Source of the DNA: Firmicutes bacterium UBA4795
Lineage (GTDB): Bacteria > Bacillota > Desulfotomaculia > Desulfotomaculales > Nap2-2B
Length of the DNA stretch: 64,000 nucleotides
Assembly (NCBI GenBank): GCA_002402825.1
Contig: DHGP01000015.1
Coordinates: 1-64,000, forward strand
Direction of reading: 5' to 3'
The notes beneath the pieces were generated by a model. The model was not told the DNA's origin. It did not search any database and worked only from the letters and a program-made list of their open reading frames with translations. The translations under genes and the position numbers were made by a program. Shown one piece after another: positions 22,691 to 30,729 of this stretch; position 1 is the first letter of the stretch; each line of letters begins with the position of its first letter.

Positions 22691-23833
22691 TATTAGCGTC
22701 TGGGCCTTTTCCCTCGCCCATTGGTCAGCCGTAATTATCTCTTCTAAGCCAGGTTTAAAAATTACCTGGTGCGCTTCCATTACCCGGGTAACAATTTCCG
22801 GTATTAGTGAAAAATTAAGATAACGGCTTAAAAATGCCTCAACGGCTACTTCATTAGCAGCATTTAAAACTGCCGGCAAAGTACCTCCAGTTTTGCCAGC
22901 GGTAAAGGCAAGAGAAAGACAGGGAAAGCGTTTTATATTCGGTGGTTCAAAGGTTATTTCTTTTAGCGTAAACCAATCTACCCGGGGAAGTTTATTTAGC
23001 CACCGTTGCGGGTAAGAAAAGGCGTACTGGATTGGCAAACGCATATCAGGAACGCTTAATTGGGCAATAACGGTCCCGTCTATGTATTCCACCATGGAGT
23101 GAATAATGCTTTGGGGATGAATCACCACTTGAATCTGATCATAATCTATCCCGAATAAAAAGTGGGCTTCAATTACTTCCAGTCCCTTGTTCATTAAAGT
23201 AGCCGCATCAATGGTAACTTTGCGCCCCATCTGCCAGGTAGGATGCATCAAAGCCATTTCAACGGTTACCTCAGATAAATCATCTGGCTCACGCCGGAAA
23301 GGGCCCCCTGAAGCAGTAAGAATAATTTTAGCTGCTGTCCGGTCAGGATTACCTGCCAGACATTGCCAAATAGCTGAATGTTCGCTATCTACAGGTAAAA
23401 GAAGGGTTTTTGTTTTTTTAACTAAGGATGTAATTAGCTGACCCGCAGCCACCAAGGTTTCTTTATTAGCTAAAGCAACATTTTTACCGGCTTTCAAGGC
23501 CACTATAGTAGGAATAAGTCCTGTAAGACCAGTTAAGGCGTTTAGAACTATTTTAGCTTCTGGGTGGCCGGCTAATATTTTTAAACCTTCTTCTCCCCAA
23601 TAAACTTCTGGCTTTGGAGCAGTTAATTGACGGGCAAAATCATGTGCTGCCTCTGCATCTTTTAGAGCTACTGTTTGAGGGCGAAATTCTTTAATTTGGA
23701 CAGCTAACTGCTGACGATTTTTACCGGCAGCCAGGCCAATTACTTTAAATTTATCCGGAAATTGACGGACTACATCTAAGGCCTGCCGGCCAATTGAACC
23801 GGTACTACCTAAGATAACTACCTTTATTGTCAG
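22673..23833 (-). CDS. dxr: 1-deoxy-D-xylulose 5-phosphate reductoisomerase, probable CTG start
   Basis: Dxr converts DXP to MEP with NADPH, the committed step of the MEP pathway. The frame encodes the NADPH motif VVILGSTGSIGRQALD at the very start, NALTGLTGL, ALANKETLVAAG, LLPVDSEHSAIWQC, SGGPFR and LMHPTWQMG: a complete 386-residue enzyme. The nearest ATG/GTG start (GTG 23503) would delete the whole cofactor domain. A stop codon sits directly before CTG 23833, and GGGGG lies seven bases upstream, so CTG is the likely initiator (ATA two codons later is the alternative). The C-terminus is repeat-derived. The gene lies between ytvI and rseP. Confidence 0.92.
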   Translation of the reverse strand: MTIKVVILGSTGSIGRQALDVVRQFPDKFKVIGLAAGKNRQQLAVQIKEFRPQTVALKDAEAAHDFARQLTAPKPEVYWGEEGLKILAGHPEAKIVLNALTGLTGLIPTIVALKAGKNVALANKETLVAAGQLITSLVKKTKTLLLPVDSEHSAIWQCLAGNPDRTAAKIILTASGGPFRREPDDLSEVTVEMALMHPTWQMGRKVTIDAATLMNKGLEVIEAHFLFGIDYDQIQVVIHPQSIIHSMVEYIDGTVIAQLSVPDMRLPIQYAFSYPQRWLNKLPRVDWFTLKEITFEPPNIKRFPCLSLAFTAGKTGGTLPAVLNAANEVAVEAFLSRYLNFSLIPEIVTRVMEAHQVIFKPGLEEIITADQWAREKAQTLISKFEV

Positions 23834-23862
23834 TTAAATACCCCCTTGTAGACAGGTTCATA

Positions 23863-23937
23863 GAGGAGGAGGCACATAAGCACAAAGTTGTTTTCATTTC
23901 CCTTTGCTCCTCTGTGCCTTTGCTCTTCCGTGCCTGC
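23863..23937. repeat. Imperfect inverted repeat between dxr and ytvI
   Basis: AGGCACATAAGCACAAAG is answered by CTTTGCTCCTCTGTGCCT (14 of 18 pairs), followed by a further TTTGCTCTTCCGTGCCTG unit. This purine/pyrimidine phrase looks like dispersed repeat DNA. It could fold in the ytvI-dxr transcript. Confidence 0.4.
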
Positions 23938-23951
23938 CTGAAATTTGCTTT

Positions 23952-25049
23952 TCACCGGTTCAAAGGCAATGAACCCTTGTTGCCCTTGGCCAATTGGCTT
24001 GTTTTAAACACGGCTTGAATAACAATTAAAAGAACCGGCCCTAAAATTAAACCCGCCACGCCAATAATTTTCAAGCCGGCAAACATGGCAAAAAGTACGG
24101 CTAAAGGATGCAAACCTAGACTTGCCGCGACTACCTTTGCTTCAAATAAATGACGGACGGCCCAAAGGATAACGTGTAAAATAAGAAGATTGATCCCCAG
24201 TCCTATATGACCATTTATAAAAGACCACACTGCCCAGGGGTAGTAAACAGCCGCCGGCCCTAAGACGGGGACAAGATCAAAAAACCCTACCAGTAAACCC
24301 AGGGTAAGATAATATTTTGCCCCTATAAGATAAAGGCCAATAATGCTAATTACAGCCGTTATGGTAATTAAAATTAACTGGGCCCTTAAGTAACCAAAAA
24401 AAGCAGCCAGTAACGTTTTTTCAATTTCTAAAGATTTTTCGCTCCAGGAAGCAGGGATTAATTTAAGCCATAAATTTCTAATTTGCTGGCGGTCCCGGCT
24501 GATATAGTAAGTCGCTACAATCATAATGAAAATAATTAATATTGCCTCAGGTAAAAAAGCGACTGTTTGGATTAAAAAATTAGCCGCGGCATTTGTCAAA
24601 TCAGATAACCATTTGGTAAGTGTGTCCATGCTTTTCGGCATTTGTTCAGTAACATATGAAGGGAGGTGAAAGTAAAAAACTTTGCCTTTTTCAACTAAGT
24701 CAGTTATATACGCCTGAACAGGCCCAAAATAACGTGGTAAAGATCCGGATAAATCAATTAATTCTGAAACCAGTTTGGTAATAATTAAAGTTAATAAAGA
24801 GCCAATACTTCCTATTACTATAATCATGGCTAATAATACAGCCATGGGACGGCGCAACTTTAATCGGGCCGTAAACAAACCAACCAGTGGTTCAATAAAA
24901 GCGACTATAATAACCGCTAAAATAAAAGGCAAAAGGATAAAAAGTAAAGTTTTCAAAACAACAATCAGTTCAGGCAAAATAAATTTCCAGGCTAAATAAA
25001 ACAAAAATATAAGGACAAAAAACAAAATTAAGTTTAAATACCGGGACAC
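23952..25049 (-). CDS. ytvI: AI-2E/YtvI-family membrane protein
   Basis: A 365-residue polytopic protein of the AI-2E/TqsA superfamily, closest in look to the sporulation-associated YtvI. About seven to eight membrane segments are visible: two near the N-terminus, one near residue 70, then after a loop one at 165-185 and four at 215-345, with GFFDLVPVLGPAAVYYPWA, the family hallmark. Transport substrate is unknown. It starts at GTG 25049, four bases upstream of which lies AGGGGGG, and follows cdsA by three bases, so it is embedded in the lipid-precursor operon. Confidence 0.85.
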   Translation of the reverse strand: MSRYLNLILFFVLIFLFYLAWKFILPELIVVLKTLLFILLPFILAVIIVAFIEPLVGLFTARLKLRRPMAVLLAMIIVIGSIGSLLTLIITKLVSELIDLSGSLPRYFGPVQAYITDLVEKGKVFYFHLPSYVTEQMPKSMDTLTKWLSDLTNAAANFLIQTVAFLPEAILIIFIMIVATYYISRDRQQIRNLWLKLIPASWSEKSLEIEKTLLAAFFGYLRAQLILITITAVISIIGLYLIGAKYYLTLGLLVGFFDLVPVLGPAAVYYPWAVWSFINGHIGLGINLLILHVILWAVRHLFEAKVVAASLGLHPLAVLFAMFAGLKIIGVAGLILGPVLLIVIQAVFKTSQLAKGNKGSLPLNR

Positions 25050-25052
25050 TGG

Positions 25053-25841
25053 TTACCCCCCTGTTTTTAAAAAAAACGTTACGTAATAATATACTAAAGG
25101 TGAGGTAAAAAACAGACTATCAAAACGGTCCAAAATACCACCGTGTCCAGGGATAATTTTACCTGCCTCTTTTACTTTAGCCTGTCTTTTAAAAATTGAA
25201 GCGCTAAGGTCACTTATTTGGGCAACTACACTAATCAGTAAACCTAAAAACAAGACCGCTAATTTAGGTAAAAAAGGGTAAAATAAAATAAATATTAAAG
25301 TAACCACCAAACCACCTGCTATTCCACCAACCGCTCCGGCAACAGTTTTACGAGGACTTATTAAGGGCGCCAGTGGCCGGCGACCAAAACTTTTTCCTGA
25401 AAAATAAGCCGTTGTATCGGTAGCCCAGACATTGAGCAGGAGAAAAATAAGCCAAAACCCCCCTTTAGGCAAACTATCAAGCAAATAAAAGTAAAGAAAA
25501 AAACTAAGATATAACATGGCGGCTAATCCCAGGGCGCCATCTAAAAGAGTATATTTTGGGTAAAATATAATTAAAAAAACAAAAAAAACTATTCCCAGTA
25601 AAGTTATTATGCCGGCCTGATTTAACTTAAAATAAGCGCTGCTTAACAAAAGCAGGTTGCCAACCAAAGCCAACCAGAAGAAGGGGGATAAATTTAAGGA
25701 GGTAAACATTTTAAACATTTCCCACGTGGCAATTATGATTACCAAACCCGTAAAAAATAATAGGTAAAAACCGCCCAGCCAGACAATCAAAATAATTAAA
25801 GGCATACCTATCAAGGCACTTAGTATTCTTAGTTGAAGCAT
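25053..25841 (-). CDS. cdsA: Phosphatidate cytidylyltransferase
   Basis: CdsA makes CDP-diacylglycerol from phosphatidate and CTP in the membrane. Multiple hydrophobic segments precede the CDS signature near the C-terminus, SDLSASIFKRQAKVKEAG followed by IPGHGGILDRFDSL. I chose ATG 25841 (262 residues) because it follows GGGGGG and begins directly before the first membrane segment; an upstream ATG at 25919 lies deep inside uppS and adds a polar tail not typical of the family. It overlaps the end of uppS by 13 bases. Confidence 0.95.
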   Translation of the reverse strand: MLQLRILSALIGMPLIILIVWLGGFYLLFFTGLVIIIATWEMFKMFTSLNLSPFFWLALVGNLLLLSSAYFKLNQAGIITLLGIVFFVFLIIFYPKYTLLDGALGLAAMLYLSFFLYFYLLDSLPKGGFWLIFLLLNVWATDTTAYFSGKSFGRRPLAPLISPRKTVAGAVGGIAGGLVVTLIFILFYPFLPKLAVLFLGLLISVVAQISDLSASIFKRQAKVKEAGKIIPGHGGILDRFDSLFFTSPLVYYYVTFFLKTGG

Positions 25842-26575
25842 AACCCCCCAAACCGTCTCTTCCTGTTTTGAAAATCTACTAAAGCCTGCAAAAAATGGAT
25901 GCGGCGAAAATCGGGCCACTTAATCTCCGTAAACCAAAACTCCGTATAGGCAATTTGCCAAAGCAAAAAGTTGCTTATCCGGCAATCTCCTGCAGTCCTG
26001 ATTAATAAATCGGGCTCAGGTTGCCCAGCCGTGTATAAATGACGTGAAAGCAGCGCTTCATTAATTTCTTCTACGGCTATTTTCCCTTCCGCTACTTTTT
26101 GGGCAATAACTTTCGTTGCGTTTATAATTTCAAATCGTCCTCCGTAATTAAGCGCCAGATTAAAGTTCAGGCCGTTATTATTTTGGCTTCTTTCTATAGC
26201 CATATCAATAGCGGCCTGAACTTCCGGGGTAAAACTTTCAATGTTGCCTAATATTTTTATTTTTACGTTACGAGCACATAATTCATCTACTTCTTTATAA
26301 AGATATTTAATTAAAAGGCCCATTAAAAAATTAATTTCAGACAAGGGCCGCCTCCAGTTTTCGGTTGAAAAGGCATACACTGTTAATACTTGAATGCCTA
26401 ACTCTACACAAAGCCTTACTACTTCACGCAGGGACTCCATACCTGCCTGGTGACCAAAAGTTCGCGCTAATCCCCGGGCCATGGCCCACCGCCCGTTGCC
26501 ATCCATGATAATAGCCACATGACGTGGTAAACAAGATCTATTTAATTGGGTCAAAAGTTCTTCTTCCGTAACCAT
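25829..26575 (-). CDS. uppS: Undecaprenyl diphosphate synthase (isoprenyl transferase)
   Basis: UppS adds isopentenyl units in cis to farnesyl diphosphate to give the C55 cell-wall carrier. The 248-residue protein has VAIIMDGNGRWAMARG with the catalytic Asp, GHQAGMESL, VYAFSTENWRRP, and the C-terminal DLLIRTAGDCRISNFLLWQ and TEFWFTEIKWPDF. The family name is shared with other cis-prenyltransferases, but operon context with cdsA supports this role. It follows the ferredoxin gene by 20 bases. Confidence 0.95.
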   Translation of the reverse strand: MVTEEELLTQLNRSCLPRHVAIIMDGNGRWAMARGLARTFGHQAGMESLREVVRLCVELGIQVLTVYAFSTENWRRPLSEINFLMGLLIKYLYKEVDELCARNVKIKILGNIESFTPEVQAAIDMAIERSQNNNGLNFNLALNYGGRFEIINATKVIAQKVAEGKIAVEEINEALLSRHLYTAGQPEPDLLIRTAGDCRISNFLLWQIAYTEFWFTEIKWPDFRRIHFLQALVDFQNRKRRFGGLCFN

Positions 26576-26595
26576 TTTTTTAAAAAACCTGCTGC

Positions 26596-26763
26596 TTATT
26601 CTTCAACAATTGCCCCAACAGGGCAAATATCAACACATTCCCCGCAATTTTCGCATTTATCCAGTTCTATCTGGTAAATATCACCTTCTATAATTGCCTC
26701 GTTAGGACAAGATTCCAGGCAAGTACCACAGGCTAAACATTCTTCTGTGATGCGATAGGCCAC
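26596..26763 (-). CDS. 2[4Fe-4S] ferredoxin, 55 residues
   Basis: This short gene encodes a clostridial-type low-potential ferredoxin. Two cluster motifs are complete, CLACGTCLESCP and CENCGECVDICP, spaced by an EGDIYQIELDK linker, with pseudo-twofold symmetry. It starts at GTG 26763 with a GGGGGG stretch six to seven bases upstream and ends at TAA 26596. Its start overlaps the 94-residue unknown gene by 31 bases and uppS starts 20 bases after its stop, so it is part of the operon. It could feed electrons to IspG, encoded downstream (inference). Confidence 0.93.
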   Translation of the reverse strand: MAYRITEECLACGTCLESCPNEAIIEGDIYQIELDKCENCGECVDICPVGAIVEE

Positions 26764-27017
26764 CTCTTACCCCCCTCCTTTCCTTTTTCTCTACTTAAAA
26801 CTACGATTAATACTCCTCTTCGAGGGCCAAGGCGGAGAAAACGTACTACCCGCCATCCAATTTCAGCTGCCGTTAAGCAGTCGTCAGGTATTAAGGACTG
26901 ACTGGCTTTGATTATTATGGGCGGACGGGTAGGAAGGATTTCCAATTTCCAATCCTCCTTCTTTGCTAAAGCTAATGCTTCTTTTAATTTTAAAGCCAGC
27001 ACATCTTTTTCCTGCAT
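26733..27017 (-). CDS. Small conserved-looking protein of unknown function
   Basis: A 94-residue basic protein between frr and the ferredoxin gene. It has no signal peptide or membrane segment. The first half is a likely helix (LALKLKEALALAKKEDW) followed by beta-like LEILPTRPPIIIKA, and the second half is arginine-rich (GWRVVRFLRLGPRRGVLIVVL). I do not recognise the family. It starts 15 bases after frr and overlaps the ferredoxin start, so cotranscription is likely. It is intact and placed like a real gene. Confidence 0.65.
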   Translation of the reverse strand: MQEKDVLALKLKEALALAKKEDWKLEILPTRPPIIIKASQSLIPDDCLTAAEIGWRVVRFLRLGPRRGVLIVVLSREKGKEGGKRWPIASQKNV

Positions 27018-27031
27018 ATAACTTAATAAAC

Positions 27032-27583
27032 TTAAACAGCCATGATTTCTTTTTCTTTATTGCTTACCAATTGATCTATCTCTTTTATATACTTATCTGT
27101 TAATTTCTGAACTTTCTCTTGTAGCCGGAACATTTCATCTTCAGAAATTTTTCCCTCTTTTTGTTGCCTTTTAAAATAGTCATTTGCTTCCCGACGAATG
27201 TTGCGAACAGCTACTCGGCCTTCCTCAGCCTTTTTTTTAGCCGCCTTAACTAACTCAACGCGCTTTTCCTGGGTTAATTGCGGGATGACCAGGCGAATTA
27301 CAGACCCATCGCTTGTTGGATTAATACCTAAGTCAGATTTTAGAATGGCTCTTTCAATTTCAGGTAAAAGTTGCCTCTCCCAAGGTTGAATTACTAAAAG
27401 CCTGGCTTCAGGAACAGAAATATTAGCCACCTGGTTAACCGGCGTTGGGGTCCCGTAATATGAAACCATAACTTTTTCTAGTAAAGACGGTGTAGCCCTT
27501 CCGGTTCTAAAAGTGGCTAACTCTTTTTTAAGTACTTCTACGCTCGTTTGCATATTATCTTCGATCAGATCAAGATCAGCCAA
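27032..27583 (-). CDS. frr: Ribosome recycling factor
   Basis: RRF splits post-termination ribosomes together with EF-G. The 183-residue protein contains ELATFRTGRATPSLLE, VMVSYYGTPTPVNQVANI and VRNIRREANDYFKRQQ, all family hallmarks. The start TTG 27583 is preferred: AGGAGGTGA lies five bases upstream, while the in-frame GTG at 27592 overlaps that ribosome binding site. It overlaps the pyrH stop by eight bases, giving coupled translation. Gene order rpsB-tsf-pyrH-frr is the classical one. Confidence 0.97.
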   Translation of the reverse strand: MADLDLIEDNMQTSVEVLKKELATFRTGRATPSLLEKVMVSYYGTPTPVNQVANISVPEARLLVIQPWERQLLPEIERAILKSDLGINPTSDGSVIRLVIPQLTQEKRVELVKAAKKKAEEGRVAVRNIRREANDYFKRQQKEGKISEDEMFRLQEKVQKLTDKYIKEIDQLVSNKEKEIMAV

Positions 27584-28304
27584 TAAAATCACCTCCTACA
27601 TATGTACCAATGCACTCCCCTAAGATTACTCTTTTAATATTTCCTGCTTCGTTTAAACTAAAAACCAAAAGAGGAATTTGATTATCCATGCACAAAGAAA
27701 CAGCCGTGGCATCCATAACCGTTAAACCTTTATTTAAAACCTCAATATAAGTAAGCTTATCAAAACGCTTAGCTTCCGGATTTTTAACCGGGTCTTCTTC
27801 ATATACACCATCTACTTTTTTAGCCATAAGAATAATTTCGGCTTCAATTTCCGCGGCCCGTAAAGCTGCTGTTGTATCGGTAGAAAAATATGGATTTCCC
27901 GTCCCGCCCGCAAATATAACCACCCGCCCTTTTTCCAGGTGCCGTAACGCGCGCCGCCTAATAAATGGTTCAGCTACTTCTTTCATCTCAATTGCTGTTT
28001 GTACCCGGTTACTCACCCCCCTTTTATCTAAAGCATCTTGTAGAGCCAGGGCATTAATAACGGTAGCTAACATACCCATATAGTCCGCGGTGGCCCGATC
28101 CATTCCTTTAGTGCTACCGGTAACTCCCCGCCAAATATTACCTCCCCCTACTACAATACCTAACTGAATCCCTAAATTAGCAACTTCTTCTATCTGATCA
28201 GCTATAGAATTTACTATATGCGGGTCAATACCATATCCTTTGTATCCTGCCAGGGCTTCACCACTAATTTTTAAAATTACGCGCTTATATTTTGGCTTTT
28301 TCAA
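27576..28304 (-). CDS. pyrH: UMP kinase
   Basis: PyrH phosphorylates UMP to UDP. The 242-residue hexameric amino-acid-kinase-fold enzyme shows KRVILKISGEALAG at the N-terminus, GIVVGGGNIWRG, DYMGMLATVINALALQ, GTGNPYFSTDTTAALRA and DATAVSLCMDNQIPLLVF. Its length and position between tsf and frr are standard. The final codons (GGDFIG) overlap the frr ribosome binding site and start. Confidence 0.97.
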   Translation of the reverse strand: MKKPKYKRVILKISGEALAGYKGYGIDPHIVNSIADQIEEVANLGIQLGIVVGGGNIWRGVTGSTKGMDRATADYMGMLATVINALALQDALDKRGVSNRVQTAIEMKEVAEPFIRRRALRHLEKGRVVIFAGGTGNPYFSTDTTAALRAAEIEAEIILMAKKVDGVYEEDPVKNPEAKRFDKLTYIEVLNKGLTVMDATAVSLCMDNQIPLLVFSLNEAGNIKRVILGECIGTYVGGDFIG

Positions 28305-28309
28305 CGTAT

Positions 28310-28930
28310 TTATTCCTCTTGCCTTTTGGCTAATCCCTCACCAAGTTCATATCGGGCAAATCGTCGCACATTTATATTTTCCCCTAATTTGGCAATATGT
28401 TCCGTAATTAATTGTTGGACAGTTATATCGGGGTTTTTAATAAACTGTTGTTCTAAAAGACAGTTATCTTTAAAAAATTTTTCTAACCGTCCTTCTACTA
28501 TTTTATTAACTATTTTTACTGGTTTTCCCTCGTGAAGTGCCTGGGCGGTTAAAACTTCTTTTTCCCGGGCCGTTATTTCAGGAGGAACGTCTTCACGTCG
28601 CACGTATTCAGGCCTGAACGCGGCTACCTGCATGGCTAAATCATGCACCAAAGACCGAAACTCATTAGTCTTAGCCACAAAATCAGTTTCACAGTTGACT
28701 TCTATTAAAACCCCAATCCGGCCTCCCCCATGAATATACGCTTCAACTATACCTTCGGAAGCAATACGCCCTGCTTTTTTCGCCGCGGCAGCCAGACCTT
28801 TTTCCCTTAAATAATCTACAGCTTTTTCCATGTTCCCTTTCGTCTCGGTTAAGGCTCGCTTACAGTCCATCATCCCAACCCCTGTCCGGTCACGTAACTC
28901 CTTAACCATTTCTGCCGTAACTTCGGCCAT
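28310..28930 (-). CDS. tsf: Elongation factor Ts
   Basis: EF-Ts exchanges GDP for GTP on EF-Tu. The 206-residue short form, common in Firmicutes and thermophiles, shows VKELRDRTGVGMMDCKRAL at the N-terminal UBA-like domain, and HGGGRIGVLIEVNCETDFVA in the dimerisation domain. ATG 28930 is chosen because AAAGGAGG lies directly upstream; an earlier in-frame ATG at 28972 would add 14 residues from the leader. Follows rpsB by 79 bases. Confidence 0.97.
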   Translation of the reverse strand: MAEVTAEMVKELRDRTGVGMMDCKRALTETKGNMEKAVDYLREKGLAAAAKKAGRIASEGIVEAYIHGGGRIGVLIEVNCETDFVAKTNEFRSLVHDLAMQVAAFRPEYVRREDVPPEITAREKEVLTAQALHEGKPVKIVNKIVEGRLEKFFKDNCLLEQQFIKNPDITVQQLITEHIAKLGENINVRRFARYELGEGLAKRQEE

Positions 28931-29009
28931 TACTTTTCCTCCTTTAAAGTACCATGTTTTACCTAAAAACATTATCTCCTAAATAGTGTATTTTCAAACA
29001 AACAGGACA

Positions 29010-29723
29010 CTAAAGTGCCTCGGCTACCTCAGCTAGTTGTTCGCCTTGTTTGCCTTCCAATACGGCATCAGCCATTTTACTAGTTATTACCCGTACTGCC
29101 CTAATGGCATCATCGTTTCCTGGAATTACGTAATCAACCTCGTCGGGATCACAGTTAGTATCTACAATAGCTACAATAGGTATGCCCAACTTGTGTCCTT
29201 CGGCAATAGCAATCTGTTCTTTACGTGGGTCCACCACAAAAAGTACCCCGGGTAATTTACGCATTTTTTTAATCCCGCCTAAAAACTTCGTTAGTTTTTC
29301 CTTTTCGTGGACTAATTCAGCCGCTTCTTTTTTGGGCAGAAGGTCTAAGATACCATTTAACTCCTTTTGTTCTAATTCATGTAGGCGCTCTATCCGTTTA
29401 GTAATTGTTTGAAAATTGGTTAACGTCCCTCCCAACCAACGGTGGTTAACATAAAACATTTCACACCGTTCGGCTTCTTCCTTAATTGATTCTTGCGCCT
29501 GTTTTTTTGTTCCTACAAAAAGAACCGTTTCTCCTTCGGCTACTGCACTTTTAATAAAATTATAAGCCTCATCTATCTTTTTTACGGTTTTTTGTAAATC
29601 AATAATGTAAATACCATTACGCGCGGTAAAAATGTAGGGAGCCATTTTAGGGTTCCAGCGACGGGTTTGGTGCCCAAAATGAACTCCTGCTTCTAAAAGT
29701 TGTTTCATTGATACAACTGGCAC
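29010..29723 (-). CDS. rpsB: 30S ribosomal protein S2
   Basis: S2 binds the 30S head-body junction. The protein has VSMKQLLEAGVHFGHQTRRW at the start, KKIDEAYNFIKSAVAEG and TNCDPDEVDYVIPGNDDAIR near the end. GTG 29723 is preferred over the in-frame start at 29744 because AAGGAGGTGG lies just upstream, inside the longer version. First gene of the rpsB-tsf-pyrH-frr transcription unit. The leader contains a stable hairpin that may control expression. Confidence 0.97.
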   Translation of the reverse strand: MPVVSMKQLLEAGVHFGHQTRRWNPKMAPYIFTARNGIYIIDLQKTVKKIDEAYNFIKSAVAEGETVLFVGTKKQAQESIKEEAERCEMFYVNHRWLGGTLTNFQTITKRIERLHELEQKELNGILDLLPKKEAAELVHEKEKLTKFLGGIKKMRKLPGVLFVVDPRKEQIAIAEGHKLGIPIVAIVDTNCDPDEVDYVIPGNDDAIRAVRVITSKMADAVLEGKQGEQLAEVAEAL

Positions 29724-29770
29724 TACTATTCCACCTCCTTCCACCAGGGTTTTTCCTAGGTTACCATCAT

Positions 29771-29814
29771 ATTTTACTAAAACCCTTCTTGCTTAAGAGC
29801 ACCCTTAGTAAAAT
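29771..29814 (-). promoter_or_regulatory. Stem-loop in the rpsB leader
   Basis: A perfect 10-bp inverted repeat (ATTTTACTAA / TTAGTAAAAT) encloses a 24-base loop with further pairing (CTCTT/AAGA-like). It lies between the rpsB promoter and ribosome binding site. Autoregulation by S2 or an attenuation role is inference; it does not match a leader I can name. Confidence 0.45.
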
Positions 29815-29845
29815 CAGGTAACTTGCGAATTTTACACCAGCAAAT

Positions 29846-29875
29846 ATTTTAACATAAAAATTTACTAGAGTGCAA
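29846..29875 (-). promoter_or_regulatory. Probable rpsB promoter
   Basis: TTGCAC (29870-29875) and TAAAAT (29846-29851) on the minus strand with an 18-base spacer, giving a leader of about 115 bases. Confidence 0.6.
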
Positions 29876-29940
29876 GGCAACTAAATAAAGACTTGTTAAA
29901 AAAAGAATTTTTAATAATAATATAGTTATTAAATAATATT

Positions 29941-29966
29941 GTTTAAGAAAAATAATTTTCTTAAAC
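29941..29966. repeat. Perfect 11-bp inverted repeat in the rpsB-acuA divergent region
   Basis: GTTTAAGAAAA and TTTTCTTAAAC are separated by four bases. The element stands in the very AT-rich divergent region between rpsB and acuA (29745-30055). It may be an operator for acuA; no U-tract supports a terminator. No other gene is seen in this region. Confidence 0.5.
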
Positions 29967-30055
29967 GATTGAATTAAAAATTATTTTCAAAATATTTTAA
30001 AAAAAGAATTTTTATAGTAAAATTAAAAATTAGATAAAAATATTTAAGAAAGGGA

Positions 30056-30700
30056 ATGGATATCCTTATGCTTTTAGATAGTGAAAAACCGGAAAATATA
30101 AAGCAATTTGACCTTCCAACAGGAACAGTTTACATTGAAGGGCCTGTAAGCAGCGATTATATCGCCTCTCTTTTGATAAACGCTAAATTAAGCAACTTTC
30201 GCAGTCCGAACCGCCAAAAAGAAGCCTTAATGCTTACAGCCAACTTACCTGAAGGAATAGTATATTTAGCCCGGCACCAAGAGGAAATTATTGGTTACGT
30301 TATGTTTCATTACCCCAGTCAGTATACCCGGTGGAACAGGCACCCCCGCATTTTAGAACTTGGGGCTATTGAAGTAAGCTCAACCTGGCAACATCAGGGC
30401 ATTGCTTCCAAATTACTAAAACAGGCCTTTACCAATAACACCTTAGAAGAATATATTGTTATTACTACTGAATTTCATTGGCATTGGGACCTTAAAGGTA
30501 CCGGTCTTAATGTCTGGTCGTATCGAAAAATGTTAATAAAACTATTTGGTAAAGTAGATTTTAAAAAAAGGCGTACTGACGATCCGGAAATTTTAGAACA
30601 TCCGGCTAATATGCTACTGGTGCGCATTGGCAAGAAAGTTAATAAAATATACATTAAAGCTTTTGAAGACATGACCTATCAACATTCTTTAGTAAGATAA
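30056..30700 (+). CDS. acuA: AcuA-type protein N-acetyltransferase
   Basis: AcuA acetylates and inactivates acetyl-CoA synthetase AcsA in Bacillus. This 214-residue GNAT protein matches AcuA along its length: VYIEGPVSSDYIASL, EGIVYLARHQEEIIGYV, LELGAIEVSSTWQHQGIASK (acetyl-CoA binding loop Q-H-Q-G-I-A), TTEFHWHWDLKGT and HPANMLLVRIGKKV. The match is from memory of the Bacillus protein. AAAGGG lies just before ATG 30056; ATG 30068 is an alternative start. It is a single gene; acuB and acsA are not in the window, while an HDAC-family gene lies 29 kb away. Confidence 0.88.
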   Translation: MDILMLLDSEKPENIKQFDLPTGTVYIEGPVSSDYIASLLINAKLSNFRSPNRQKEALMLTANLPEGIVYLARHQEEIIGYVMFHYPSQYTRWNRHPRILELGAIEVSSTWQHQGIASKLLKQAFTNNTLEEYIVITTEFHWHWDLKGTGLNVWSYRKMLIKLFGKVDFKKRRTDDPEILEHPANMLLVRIGKKVNKIYIKAFEDMTYQHSLVR

Positions 30701-30729
30701 GATTAATTCTATTTAGGCTTAAGGGCTGT

